This document shows, piece after piece, positions 29,086-44,100 of a stretch of DNA of 64,000 nucleotides. How positions within the stretch are numbered: position 1 is the stretch's first letter; every line of letters begins with the position of its first letter. Made by a program: the position numbers and the translations under genes. The notes under the pieces were generated by a model. That model was given only the letters and a program-made list of their open reading frames with translations, had not been told where the DNA came from and searched no databases. Source of the DNA: Diphasiastrum complanatum. Its lineage: Eukaryota > Streptophyta > Lycopodiopsida > Lycopodiales > Lycopodiaceae. The stretch is taken from positions 56,422,386-56,486,385 of the forward strand of contig CM055099.1 in the NCBI GenBank assembly GCA_029204225.1, written 5' to 3'.

Positions 29086-30245
29086 TGTTACATCCATGTC
29101 CTGCATGAAGGATTTGGAATAGTCGTTGACATGGATATCCAGTACTCCAGTGTACGAGATAATTAGTTACGCCATGTCATTCCGGACTTGGCTAGTAGTA
29201 TAATTAATAACCTTGTGGGGGCCCATATGCTCTAATTGGACCTATGGAGCTAGCGCATAGTGATTGACAACTTTTGGTGCAAGAATAGGAGGTCAAATGC
29301 TTTTGGAGTGGTCTTGGGAGATCTTAGAGAGAATATTCTTCTACTTTTGGGGCCCATATCCCTTGTAGGAACTCGCCCATCTCCTCATTCAGTTTTATGT
29401 TTTCTAGAGCGCCCATGATCCTCTCCTCTCTTGCATTCAGTCAACGTGGCTCGCGGGTGAAGTAGTTAGGGAATTGACTATTCATTTTTTGTCGGTTGGG
29501 TGGTTTGGCTCCACATTTATCCTTTTGGTTGCATGTGACAGGATCTTGAGAGATCTTCACTTGGCAATTGTTACAAAATGGGTCAAAGATAAAGCTTTCA
29601 AGAGCTCGAGATGACAGACTTTGGAGAAGCTCACTAATATTTTGGGATTCAGATTCATAGAGATAGACAACAAATGCATTACAAGAAGCATGAAGTAATG
29701 TCGAAAAACAACAATTATTATGATTGTTTTTAAATGATAAAGGGCCGACATAATCATTGGAATTGCTCAATTAGTAGGAAATAAGATGCAAAATAAATAT
29801 ATAGTATCAAGTAGGGTGCAAGAGTTACGAATTAGTCTACCAAGGCAACATTTCATTGCTCCACACGAGGTAGAAAGTAGGTCTTGAGGGCTAAATTCGC
29901 ATATGTAATTCTTTATCAGTGGTAGGTAGGAGGGCCTATTGCCATGCTTAAGTAACTAAGTTATCTTTCCAATTAGGTCGGAGGAGGAAACTTGTTGAAA
30001 AAGGAACAAATGCCTTGAGGAAGAAGCAATAAACCCTATCTAGTGGATTACAATGAATCAATCTCCACCATTGAATGCATATCTTGCATAATAAGCAAAC
30101 AAGGAACACTTGAAGGGGTGGTCCCGTATTGAAAAATAGGCCATAAAGGGTACAAGTGAGACACCTTGTGTAATAGGGCCTCCATATGTCGTAAAAAGCC
30201 ATGACCTTGTAGTGTATAATAGTGTGTATTTAGGAACTATCCATA
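29086..30245 (+). repeat. Gypsy 3' LTR start, right end undefined, then unassigned sequence
   Basis: TGTTACATCC directly after the purine tract is a typical Gypsy LTR start. I could not find the matching CA end or a second copy. The rest is unassigned. A 109-codon minus-strand frame at 29441-29770 has no domain I recognise. Confidence 0.4.
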
Positions 30246-31504
<1,259 letters not shown>

Positions 31505-31522
31505 CCCCCCCCCCCCCCCCCC
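31505..31522. repeat. Run of 18 C
   Basis: Homopolymer tract about 630 bp upstream of the CHR24-like start codon; its length in the assembly may be unreliable. Confidence 0.9.
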
Positions 31523-31619
31523 ACTTAATATTCAAACCTGCAACCCCTTCTTTCTTTGGCGGGACAGACCGCAGAAGTCTCTCTGATTACATTGTCTGCA
31601 TGCATCCACAATTAGATGA

Positions 31620-32154
31620 CTTGCCACATGGATGTCGTATAATATCTTTTTCAATTCTGGCCTTCTGACTACTCATACGCATCTGCCACCGGTGGTAGAA
31701 TCGACATCTCTTGCCCCCTCCGGTGGCGACACTCCCGCCCCCCCCCCCCCTTCCTCCATCTCTTTTCTCTCCTTTTTCTCTCTTTTGAAAAGCTGCGATT
31801 GCTGGATTCTGGAGTTCTTTTCTGAGTTTTGGGAGTCGCTGTTCTTACGATCGTCCTTTTGCATCATTCAATGTGTTCTTCGTTTTCTACTTCTGCTATT
31901 CCATTGTACTGCTGTGTTTGGGGGTTGATGGATTGAGCCTTTTTTTGATCGGTTGGAATGCCTTTGCTGGGCTTGTGTGCTTTTATTTTGTGTGAAACAG
32001 ACATCGTAGCACTGTTTTAGGTTATAGCTGCTTGAAAAGGATTAGCTCTATTCTGGTTCTGATCCTTTCATTGTCATCTACTCATCAATCGCATACTTTG
32101 CTTCTAGTCCTTTCGGTATCGTACACAAATCAATCCACTCCTTTCAAAGTTTGA
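31620..32154 (+). promoter_or_regulatory. Upstream region and probable 5' UTR of the CHR24-like gene
   Basis: Pyrimidine-rich sequence with a run of 13 C (31738-31750) and CTCTCCTTTTTCTCTCTTTTG, typical of plant 5' UTRs. A longest upstream plus frame (31632-31928) ends before the start codon and has no domain. I cannot place a TATA box or transcription start with confidence, and a 5'-UTR intron is possible. Confidence 0.35.
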
Positions 32155-35100
32155 ATGGCTGATGAATCAGAAAATAGCAATGGAAGAGCGCCTCGGCAGA
32201 GGCGTGCTGCTATGGTTAATGAGGAAAAGGGGCTTCTTCTCAGACACATAGCTGATCTTAGGAATCAGCGCAATAAATCTACTTCGCCTGCTGTTCCACT
32301 TCATCATAATAATGAAGCTCATATTAATCACCGTAATGAATCTCATAATGAATATGAAGCTCACGATAATGGTTCAATCCAGCAGACGCATCATCGTTCT
32401 GGCCGTATTGAGCATACGGTGGATTCATTCTGGCCATCTTTGGATCAAAATGACGCTCGCTTTTTTGAGAGCTCAATGGATTCAGGCGGTAGCGGATCAT
32501 CCTCGTCTTTCCAAAGCTTACCAAAGGCAAGAACTGTTTTTCAGAATGAAGCTAGCAGCCCTTCAGTGACTCCTGATTCCAAAGGTACGAAACTCCGCTT
32601 CTTCATTCATAAAGTGTAACAACCATGGGAAATAGACAATGGCATCTTGTAAGTATATAGTTCTATACACATTTTTTTCATCAATTATTAGTTGTTCCAA
32701 CTTACAAATCAATTTATATCTCTTCCAGCTTCTCAATCAATCAAGATTTCTAAACATATTTAGAATCTGTATTTTCTGAAAATAATTTTCGATTGGATTT
32801 GTAGATTTTGAAATATTCCAACCTCACAAAGACCAAAATTGCATTTCTTGGTTGTTAGGCTTCGGACTGTACCGCGCCATGGTTGGTTTTTTTTTCTAAC
32901 ATTCAGATTTTGCCACGTCTCCTTTATCCAACCATTACAAAGCCTCAAAGTGGCAGTTCTGAATAGCAGCGAACATCCAAATGGGCAGATGTAAAATATA
33001 ATGCATCATTAATGCCCAATTGAGTTGATGGCTTGTATACTCATGGTTATTGATATATTTGACATCTTGTTTGCTATTTGTTGGCATTACATGGTTTTAA
33101 CAGTTGAATCTACAACAGATATTTCATAGGAAATTAAGAAGGCTCAAGTCCAAAAGCAAAACACAAGCTAGTTTGTTTGAGCTCATGCAAGTGTGGTATT
33201 TTTTATAGTTTTTGATGTGCTGATTGTGGTTTCAAGGCTGGCAAGCGTCAGTAGACAAGTAATCAAAAGTAATTTTTTGTACTTTTTGATGTGCTAGTTG
33301 TGGTTGTACAGTTGGGAGTTTCAGGAAACAAGAAAAATTGTCATTCTCCATTTTTAACTATTAAAGATTACTAAATTTGTCATTATGGATTTGCAGAGCG
33401 TGCAGCTGATTGTTTGGTGATGACTTCAGTGGATCGCAGAACTACCAAACATGACAACCATAGTTTGGGTGGATATAGCGACAGACACAAACTCATTCCA
33501 CCTTCTGGAATCGATTTCCAAAGTTCGTCAACTTCTAAAGGACCCTTGTTAAGGGATTGTTTGGACCCCCCTAAAGGACAAGATTTCAACATTGTAACTG
33601 AAAAGGCAGATTTTCACCATATTAGTGACTGCCGGAACCACACACAAATGTTTAACATAAGCACAAGCACCGAATCTTTAGCAATTTTAGATGGATTTTC
33701 TCCTCCTTCTGTGAACATGCACTCGATACCCCCCCGCCATAATATATCTGGACCAACTATAAGTATGACCACATGCTTCATATCAAGAGAAAAGAACAAC
33801 TTTTGTGGATTGGGATTTCAAAATGTACATTCAGAACAATCTGTATACTGAGCAATTCACTGCTGTGCAGGAAGGCCAGCTGAAAAAGCTGCAATTGCTG
33901 GACGACGCAGGCTCTGTAAGGTTCAGTCGCATGAACTTGAAGGTAGCTTTGAATCAAATGCAGAAAGCTCTCCAATTTCTTCTCAACAGTGTAACAAGCA
34001 AGCCGAGAGCCTGCATGAAGAACTTGGGAGACTAAGCATCAGCCGCATGCCTCTGAAAGAAGTTCCTTGTGATGGATCGGCAAAAGACCAGTTGAAGGAA
34101 ATAAACCGTTTTACCTATGCTGAAATGAAATCAAAACAGTCATATGCTCCGGCACCAGGCCAATGTAAGTCAAAGGCTTCCAAGCAGAAGTTCATTGATC
34201 TTGACAGCAGCTCTTTGCAAGACGGTGAATATGAAAGTGGCAGCGAAAATTGTTCTTCTCCAATGCCAAAAGCTAATGCTTTCATATCGAAAAGAAATGA
34301 TGCTTCACTAGACAAATTTGATGAAAATTTCTTTCACAAAGAAAATGCCTTCACAAAGAAGACCATGCAACAAAGAGAACTTTTGGATGTGTCACCTTGT
34401 TCTAGTGATGACCTCAATGATTTGGAGATAAGCGAGGGTGCTTTGACTGAAATGAAGTTCAGTGATAGAAAGCAAGAGTTTTTGCTGTGCAGTAAAATCA
34501 CAACAATGCTTTATCCTCACCAGAGAGAGGGCATTAAGTGGCTGTGGGGGTTACATATAAAAGGCATGGGAGGCATTCTTGGTGATGACATGGGTCTTGG
34601 CAAAACAATGCAGGTGACAGAGTTGATTGAGAGCAGTTGCTAGTAAGCTAATTACTTGTTAGATTTTCTAGGTTTTTGAATCAAAGGTATAGGAAAGTCA
34701 TTACATCCTGCCGTTTTTTTCTCTTGAAAGCATCACCAACAAGGAAACCTCAAATGAGCCTTCTTTGTAGTCTTAATGTGCAGAAATCTGAGAATGTTGC
34801 TTTTAATTGATACTGAACTTTTCTCTGGATGGTAACTTCTTCGTGATCAAGAAAATATGATGTGAACATTCATTACTGGTCGATAGTTCTGTTAGTCTAT
34901 GTTCCAGATAACCTTGGATAGATTGTCCTTGTTCAGCTCTTGCAGGAGCTGTAGTATCCATTCCAGACAGACGGTGATGGTTTGGAAGTGCACCTTGGAT
35001 AGATTCATTCTATGACATCCCTTTTTTCCTGGCTTATCTGCCGTTTGATTGATTTTGATTGTTGTAATCAGGTGGCTGCATTTCTCTCTGGCCTCTTTTC

Positions 35101-38100
35101 CTCTCGCTTGATAAAGCGCACGCTAATTGTAGCACCCAAGACGCTTATTGCACATTGGACGAAAGAGCTTTCAGTTGTTGGACTTCAGCGCAAAATAAGA
35201 GAGTTAGTATATAACTACTTTCACCTCAGCTGATTCACATCAATGTTGCAGTGCTGAATTTGATTGCTAACTCACTACAATATTCAAACCCTAAATGAAA
35301 ACTAGTCTCGGAAATTATTCATCTTCTTGCTGTAGGTTAATAGATGCTGTAAGATATGGCAAACGTATTGACAACTTATACTCTATACAAGAAGTGAAAT
35401 CTGGTCTGAAATTGTCAAGTTATCCCAACAATGTAAAATATTTTTCATTAGACAGTAGTCAGCCCAGTTCGTGTTTTTAACAATTTTAATCATCTTGTAT
35501 GCTTTTTATTTGGATCTTATGCATAGAGAGATGATTAGGCACCTGTATGATCATACATTTATCTAAGATGTTTGCTTTAAGGTCTAACCAAAAAGCATAT
35601 GCTTGCATCTAGGAAATGCATAGTTGACCGTGAAATGATTTGTTGACATATGTACTTCTTTTTGAAAGACTGTGTAAACTATAGGCCAATTGCCTTATAT
35701 GATTAATGTGGCATGTGAGAAGAATTATTCAACTTTCAATAAGTTAGATGCCAAATATTTTGGAAACGATCATGGATCTGGACCACAAGTCCACACTTAT
35801 TATTATTAGTCATTGAACTAGTTAGTTTGGGCACTTGTGCGCTTCGTTTTATATTGAAATTGATCAGAAACATTACTGGTAAGATGCCATTGTTGAGCCT
35901 CAGGCTTGCACAACCCTAATCCTATGTCATAAAATTTGGCCCTTGAAATATTGTTATTATGCCTTATAGACCTCATTATCAATGGCTGATTGAGGAGATG
36001 CTCAGATTAGGGTGTGCGTTTAGCATCACCTAGCTTAACTAGATTAGAAAATTTTGTGTAAATACCATAGTTGCAGTATAGAACCACAAATCACAGTTCG
36101 AACCGCGATTCACGGTTTATGAAGGTTGCCAATAGTTCCAAGTACAGTATGGTCCATTTCAAATGTTTTGTGATGGATTCGAACTACGCTGTTGTAGTTT
36201 ATGTACAAAAACAACTATGCACCAAACGTTTTGGAAGCAGTTAAGCACCAACTGGCTAATAAGCATGTAGTAACCCCCCCCCCTCTCTCCAATCTATAAA
36301 GCATGTGTTAAAAAAATAATATACAATGTCGGGCCAAATGGCACCATAATGGAGTACAATGATGTCTAATGCACAATATGAAAAGTAATGTACATGTTAC
36401 AACTAAGAAGCTGGCTCATCTTGATAATCCGATCAGTTTGCCTACGTCAGATGTGTCTGCTGATGACTCTGAGGTGACATGCGTCGTGGTGAGTCCCTGC
36501 CTCTGAATTGCCGAGTAGATGTGCGTCAGATGTTCAACCACTGCAATCCGCCAACTAGCAAAAAAATCTGGGAATTTTTTTTCTCCCTCACTATCATCAT
36601 GGCCTATTGTTGGAAAACAACATATAAGGGAAACTTTTTTTTTCTTGCATCACGATTCTTCTTGCGAATCATGATTCACAATTGGCAGCGAATCTTGATT
36701 CGCTGCAAGCATGGTAGATACTATAATTACTCATGTAGATTATTATTCTTCTCTCGACTATAATTGTTATTCAGTGCTTAATTGATGATAAGTTTTGAGT
36801 ATGCTTGGGTTGGAAAATTTCATAATATATTGTAATGAATGGAACAATATTTGGTGACTACCCTGTGATGCTTTTTGAAATTTCAGATTGTGATTCATAA
36901 ATTGGTGTTGGTACTCTATAGACAAGTTGGACTTAGATTGTAAACGCATTACAATAATGCAATTGGAATGATTGATTATATCTTTTAGAAAAACGACTTT
37001 CTAGTACGAGCTTTTTCGCTTCATACAATTTTGTTGTTATTGTTGAAATAAATGCCTATTTTGCCCCTTAAGGCTTGTATACTTGTAACTTGTAAGTTGT
37101 GCATAAGACATGGGGGTAAAACCTCTATACATATACATGCTAAATGTAGCCCAAAGTTTGGAGGGGTTTCCACACCCTACTACACTTTGAATAATTATTC
37201 AAGTTGTGTGAGCTTTGAAGTCCTCTCTCTCTTGCTTTTGTGTTCTACTCCATAGCTGGTTTTTTCAAGCTTTCATAGTGTGCTTACTATGCTGTTATGA
37301 TACTCCATAGCTAGGCCTTGGAATTTGTCATGGTATCAGAGCAGGTTATGTTGCCTGTGGTGTGGTGAAAGCTTGGACCTGTTTTGATCAGATTCCTGCC
37401 ATTCTTGGAGAGCAGCTTACCTTTGAGGAGGGAGCACTTTTTGTAGGGGCATCTGATCTCTATGCTATTTGCATGGTTGGAGTACTGTTGGCAAGGGGAG
37501 TACAGGGAGCCAAAAAGTTTCTAATTTGGGACAAATTTTTTTGAGTCTTTTTGGACAGCTAGGACTATAGGAGGGCGCTTTGTACAGTGGGGACTTCAGT
37601 GAAAGTTCTGAGTGGATCTTGGACAAGGGCTAGGACAGCCATACAGGGGGATAGTCTCAAATCCAGAAGCTGAGGGTTATTGAGCAAGTGGCTGCATACC
37701 CTAGTTGGGTGAAAACCCCAGTTTGCCTTTTGTGTTTTATTTCTGTCCAGCTATGTCTAGTCTTGCAAAGAGCATGCTGAGTGAAGCCAGCCGGCTTGAT
37801 GGCACTAACTTTAGCATATGGAAATTCAAGATCAAGAACATTCTTGAAGACAAAGAATGTTGCAGGTGAGGAGCCTGTTCCAACATTTGAACTTGAACTC
37901 AAGAACTATATCAACAGAGGGGAAAAGGCACACAGGATCATTAACATGTCAGTGAGGGATAATGTGATTCCTCTAATCAGGTCAGCCAAAGGGCCTGTGG
38001 ATGCATGGCACATTCTTTGTGCATTGTATGAGACAACAGGTACAACTAGGTTTCTCTACTTGAAGAACAAGTTGTATACTCTCAGAATGGAGACAGGGGA

Positions 38101-41100
38101 GACAGTTACTGATCATCTTACTAAGATTCCGGATATTATTTCATCCATATCGATCAATCTTTTATTTACTCTTTTCTTTTCTTGTTTAAAAAAAAAACAA
38201 TTAAATCAAGTGGGACACCATGGTTGTGCAACCTTTGAAGCAATCTCTTACATCACGACTATACTGCATTCCAACCATGACTATCGAAGTTTTGAGATTA
38301 GCTTCATTTCAGATGTTTCCTGATGAGACAGTTCGACAATACACCAGACGATTATACAATTTGGTAAAAGATAATGATCTATTGAGCCCAGAGACCATAG
38401 TGCTTTCTTGAGAAAGACCAATGTACATATTGCTTTGAGGATCATCCAAGTACAAGATGTCCAATCAAGAATATGCGCTTCTTACAAAGACAAAATGCAG
38501 AGCAAAAAGTTCGATAGCAAGATCCAAGGGTTCAAAGGTCAAAAGCAGGATCAAGCCAACAAGGACGACACTAGGCGGATGGATGTCAAAATCACGAGTT
38601 TCTCCAACAAAAAGTGGTAGAGTGGAAGTACTGGACGTATTATCTTGCATGTCACCGAACTCACTAGAAGATCATAATAGCCTATTGGTTTATTTTGTGG
38701 AAGATCCTAAGCGACGTCCATTACCTATGTGTGCTTATCAACTCAGAGGTGATGGTATACTGCACATGGTACGATGCTTTGGATGCGGAGGAAGACATCG
38801 TCGAGCCGAATGTGGTGATCCATCAACATTCGAACTTTGGTGTGAACAATGCGGAGTTAACCATCCATGTTTGGATTGTCCAATGTTGAAGTCACAAATA
38901 GCTAGGAGGCATTTGGCTATTGTAGATCGACATGCACTTGTGTTGTCCAATCCACATGCAGCCATAATGCACTACAAACGAAAAATCTGAGTGCCACTTG
39001 GTACGAAACAAGTGAGGAAGAAATCAATTTGTCAAAAGTCCCAAAGTACGCAGACACAGGCATGGGCAAACTGACAACAACATCACAAAAGACAGAGTTG
39101 GTAGAATCTATCAAGCCAATGGTAGCTGAGAAAGTCAAGAAATTGTCTACCAACGAAGTCCAGCGGATTTTACCAAGTCTCTTGACACAATCATTGCAAA
39201 GGTTTTTTGTTGATGAATTACAAAGGGAACCTGTGTCAACAAAGCAACTTGAAGGCAATTCAACACAAAGTCGAAAGGAAAGTGCAATCACGTAGCCTTT
39301 AAATGGGAAGTGCAATGGCAAGGGGAAGACTAAGGTTGATGATTGCCCTTCAATGAGCAAGATTCAACCAAAGTGATTGTTCCATAGCACAACAGACCAT
39401 CAATACAATGCCAAATCTGGGTATATCAGTTCTTAAAAGGCCAAATCCAGGGAATTCAAGCCCAAAAAGCCCAATTGTATAGCAAGAACAAGCACCTACA
39501 ACGTCTATGCCTTGTCGTCAATTTTGTAAGATTGACTGCAGAGGAAAGTAATCAAGTTCAAGCATACCACGAATACCTAGATAGACAAAGCAGTCAAGCG
39601 AGCATGTCTTATCCACATTACGAATTGAGAGAGTCTATGACACTGGGAGCAATTGTGTCGATCTACGAGGATCACTATCAACAAGCTTATCGTGGGATCC
39701 TCTGATGAATGGTGTCGACTACCCATTTGTCGATGACCAAGATTATCAGGAATGGCCACCAGACCCATATGGTTATTATTGAAAATCTGGCAAGTCCATG
39801 TTCTTGTTGATCATCATCAAATGAAGCCTCAGGTTTTACGTAAGCGATATGCTATCCACGCTTTTCTTGACACATTTCCTCACTAACAATAAACGTGTCG
39901 ACAACCTTCTTCCACAACAAACGCAGGCAAGTGTCGTAGGCCGTCACCTATTTAGGTGGGAGATACTGTTGGGAACTTAGTGGGCCCCGCCACAGTACAC
40001 TGTACAATTAGAGTAATAAGTGTGAGGGCACTGGCATCTTGTGCGTCCAACCCAATGAGCACATTGCTAGTTTATTTCAAGTTGTTTCTTGGAGACTTGG
40101 GCCCTAGGTGTAAATAAATAATGTATAGGCCCAAAGTCACAAACTCAAGTTGCAATAAGGAATCTAGTTGTGGCCAAAATGGGACTCACATGATTCATGT
40201 GAGTTACATTGTGCTAATATTAGAACCATTAAATTTAGTTTGTTAACCATTAGTTAGTTGTGTTAACAAAATTGTGAGTAGAGCCATCATCAAATAGAAT
40301 GGCGTCCTCGAATTAGTCATCCGAATGAGGTCGTGGGGGGGCGGGGCTAAAAACAATTGTATCAAAACAACGGTTTTCACAAACAAAATCATCCTTTAAG
40401 GATAAATCAACAAAAGAAAATGCTAGAATTAATTGGTGCCTTAAAAATTTAGGTTGACTTCTAGCTTTCTTTTGCTTTTCGGGTAGTCTTTCGCAAGGTG
40501 CCCCCTCTCCATTCAAGAGAAACACAAATCACTAGCCCTTGCCTTGTCATAATCCACACGATCTAATTTGATATGCCTTTTTCTGCCTTGGGAACCAGTG
40601 TTTGTCTTATCCTTACCCCGCTTGTTGAAGAATTTATTCTCCTTTGATTTAGCATTGGGCATACTTTGCTCCTTTCGAGCATCATAATGGGTATTGTCGA
40701 AGATCTTCGCAAAGCGAAGTGCATCTTTGAAGCTTAGCGGTTGGTTACGTCGCACTTCAAGTTGAAATTCCTTAGGAAGGTGCAAAATAAAATGTAATCT
40801 AATCAGCGTGGGATTGATTCAATTCACGAATCAAGGCAACACTTCTTGAAATTCCCGCAAATAGGCATCTAATGGCCTATTCCCCATTTGAATGGTAGCA
40901 AATCTATGATAATGTTCAAAATTGTCCAGGATTGTTAAAAATGCCGCTTTGAAGGCATCTTGAAAAGCGTCCCAAGTGGTAGGGGCATTCGCCCTATCCT
41001 TAAGATCTTGTCACCACGTAAATGCCTTACTGCGCAAAAACATATTTGGTATGAAACGTCTCCAAACAATAAAGAAAAAATTAAGCTAAGTATAACTACT

Positions 41101-44100
41101 AGATCTAGTACAAGAGCATTAGATTGCGAATGTAAACGTAAGCATAATACTAATGGTATAACATAATGTCGCCAAATCCTGCTGTTATTGAAGAAATATG
41201 TAATATGTTACAGTTGGAGGGGTTATGTGTTGCGGACGTTGTCGATGTGGTCGTCGTCTGTAAGCATAAATGAAGCATAAATTGACAATACATGAAGCAA
41301 ACTAACAATCTCCCATGAAGAATGGCAAATAGCAACACATATAATCAATGGTTAAAGCCCTACAAGCAACAACAAAGGCAAGAGTTCTCCCACAAAGATC
41401 TTAAGCAATACTAAATTGTAAGTTGAGAAATGAAGTCTCTAGGCCCTAATCCACCACTCCAGTACCAAAATAGTAATAGATGGAGTCTTGGCTAGTCCTA
41501 AATAGGAATTTGTAAAGAAGGTTTCTAGTTGGAGCCTTTGCCAAGAGAAGGTTTTTAGCATTGGACAAATATGTCCCAACATTGTGACATGGACATGGTA
41601 TGTCCTTTTACAAAGGCTCTAGGTAAATTGTTCAATAGCTCCAACTAGCTTAGCAGCTAGCCCGTGGAGCAGATTGCCATGGTGAAACTATGGATGCATG
41701 TTGTGTGGGAAGCATTTTAGCCATTTTTGCAGTTTTTGGGGTCGACCTCATATGGTTTCTTACCTTCTACATGTTCCTTCACTATTGGCTGTAAAAAATT
41801 GTGCATTTTAAGAGTTGGCCTAGAGGCCCTGAGGGCTTTGCAGTTGACAAAGGTTGCTTGAAGGCCTCCACAAGCATGTGTAAAGAAACCCTGATAATGA
41901 TTTATTTTGACCTTTCTAAAGATGAATGCTGTCTTCCCGCAATTTGACTGTAGACATGCTCCTGCTAGACGTTCTTAGTTGAAAAGGCAATGCCTCTTAA
42001 ATGTCAAATTAAGTGTATCTCAAGTTAGTCAAGGTGTAGTCATTGTTGTCACCGTACTCCCATTATGAGTATTACGAATCCATCCATACATGAGATATTT
42101 TGACACTTTATAGTGATGAACTCTATTTCTTTCTCTAGATTCCTCATCAGCTCATAGAGAGCTGACTTTTTAGTATTTTATTGCATGCTAACTAGTCATT
42201 TATAGCTTGTCCCAAAGGTTGTCTTTGTATTGTGTTCATCTGTTTGGCCCCATTAATCTTCAATAAAACATACTACATCGGTATGTAACTTTTGTATCGA
42301 CATTGTATTCTTACATGAAGAATCATAGTGCTTTAGGCATGAGAAGTTATCAGCATTCTGAAGCTCAGCCATTCAACGATGGATGGTGGTGTTGGAAGAA
42401 GGAAGGGAAGAGCAAGAGTCGATAAGTCGAAGTCTATGGATGACCAATCGAGCGCAACGGAATGATCCTTCTACCTTATGCATGACTACGCCTATCAAAA
42501 ATCAAACAAAGCTATAATGACAGTCGTCACGTTTGATCTTTTAGCAACTAACTTTGAAATCATTAGTACTAAAGTGATTTTGTAGCCAAAATTTACAGAG
42601 TGAAGTGACGTATAGAATATTGCAGTATAGATCTGACAAAACAATAAAAGATTTATTAGTTATTGATAACTATAGAGAAGCATACATTCTGACATGATAC
42701 TGAACACAATAAGAAGATGGATTGATTCAGTAAGTAGCATGTACAAAGTCAGATGATGATGAGCACAAAACAATAGCGGATGCAACCACGTACTCTAAAC
42801 TATCTCTAAGTAATTGATAGCTCTGTCTGAATCACTTTCGCTGATAAAAAGAAGTAAGCGCTGATAGCAATAATAAAAACATAACACTAATAGAACTCTA
42901 TGAGTCTTTCTCTTCTGTATTTCCTCTCTATTCATAATTCTTCTATATGGATCAGCTATTTATACTAAAGCAATTTAAGCTTATCCAATCAGGTCAGCTT
43001 AATTAGATGCTGAATTAAGGAACTGATTGCAAAAGCTATGTATGGTCTGATACAGATCATCGCGTACATAAGAGATCCTATTATCGAATGATAAGGATAC
43101 TCACGCATCTGCTCCTCTTTGATTGTTTGAGGACATTGGTCCTTTGACAATTTGAGTCCTAGGTCCATTGGTGAGTGAGCTAACTTGCAATTCATCAGAT
43201 TATTTCTGATCAATGTATTTGATTTTAAATATCCATTTGCAATCAACTACATTTCTGTTGGCAGGCAATTCGACAATAGTCCAAGTTTGGTTCTTGAAGA
43301 GAGATGAATACTCTCTATCCATAGCTTCTTTCCAAAGATCGGAATCGGGTTGACTAAGTGCCTCTTCGATAGTAGTCTGCTCTTGAACAAGATAGGCTCC
43401 AGATTCGTCGATATACCTTATAAGTGGTCTTTTTTCTGTTGTTGATCTTCTAGGAGATGAGCGAAGTTGATTATTTTCATTGTGCTGCAGTTGCTGAGAG
43501 CTGCAACATCATATTCGGATTCGTTGTTGATAAGCTGTTTGTTTGAAGTAGAAGAGCTAGGACCTTCAATAGGATCAGTCGACTTGGGAACATAAATGTT
43601 TGATCTCATGATTAGTGCATTTGCAATACTTACAGAACATCTTTGACTGTGGATTTGATAATTGTTCTTGACTTTTTGTCAGCTGTGTCGGTTTTTGCTT
43701 AGAGCTTTTCTTCTTCTGTCGCTTAGAGCCTTTGTGTCACATATAGAGCGTGAGGTGATGAAGTCGAAGAGGTGTCTTGACTTCTTCGATTATCTTCTTG
43801 CATTTACATAGTGATAACTCTAGTAAGAGTTAAATATGAGTGTGTCGATATGATCATCACCTAGTTTTCATATGTAGAAGGCAAGCTTGATAGCAATGTC
43901 ATAATTGCGTCTTTGAGCGTCGATTGGATGATCTGATAGCTGCCATCTGCTGCAAGAGATTCTTAAATTGGTTAATGTGATTCTGAAGTCGACATCCTGA
44001 GTGTGAAGAATTTTCTTCTGAGATGCAACTTGGAAGTCACGTCCCTCACATCATATAGTAAGCTCATGATGTCCCATACTTCTTTCACACTTTGAGCTTC

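Noticed and set aside
29441-29770. 109-codon minus-strand frame with some paired cysteines
   Set aside because: No recognisable domain, no splice partner and no similarity to anything in the window; not enough to call a gene.
33849-33851. In-frame TGA in the CHR24-like gene as proof of a pseudogene
   Set aside because: A phase-compatible 108-nt GT-AG intron removes it, and all other exons are intact.
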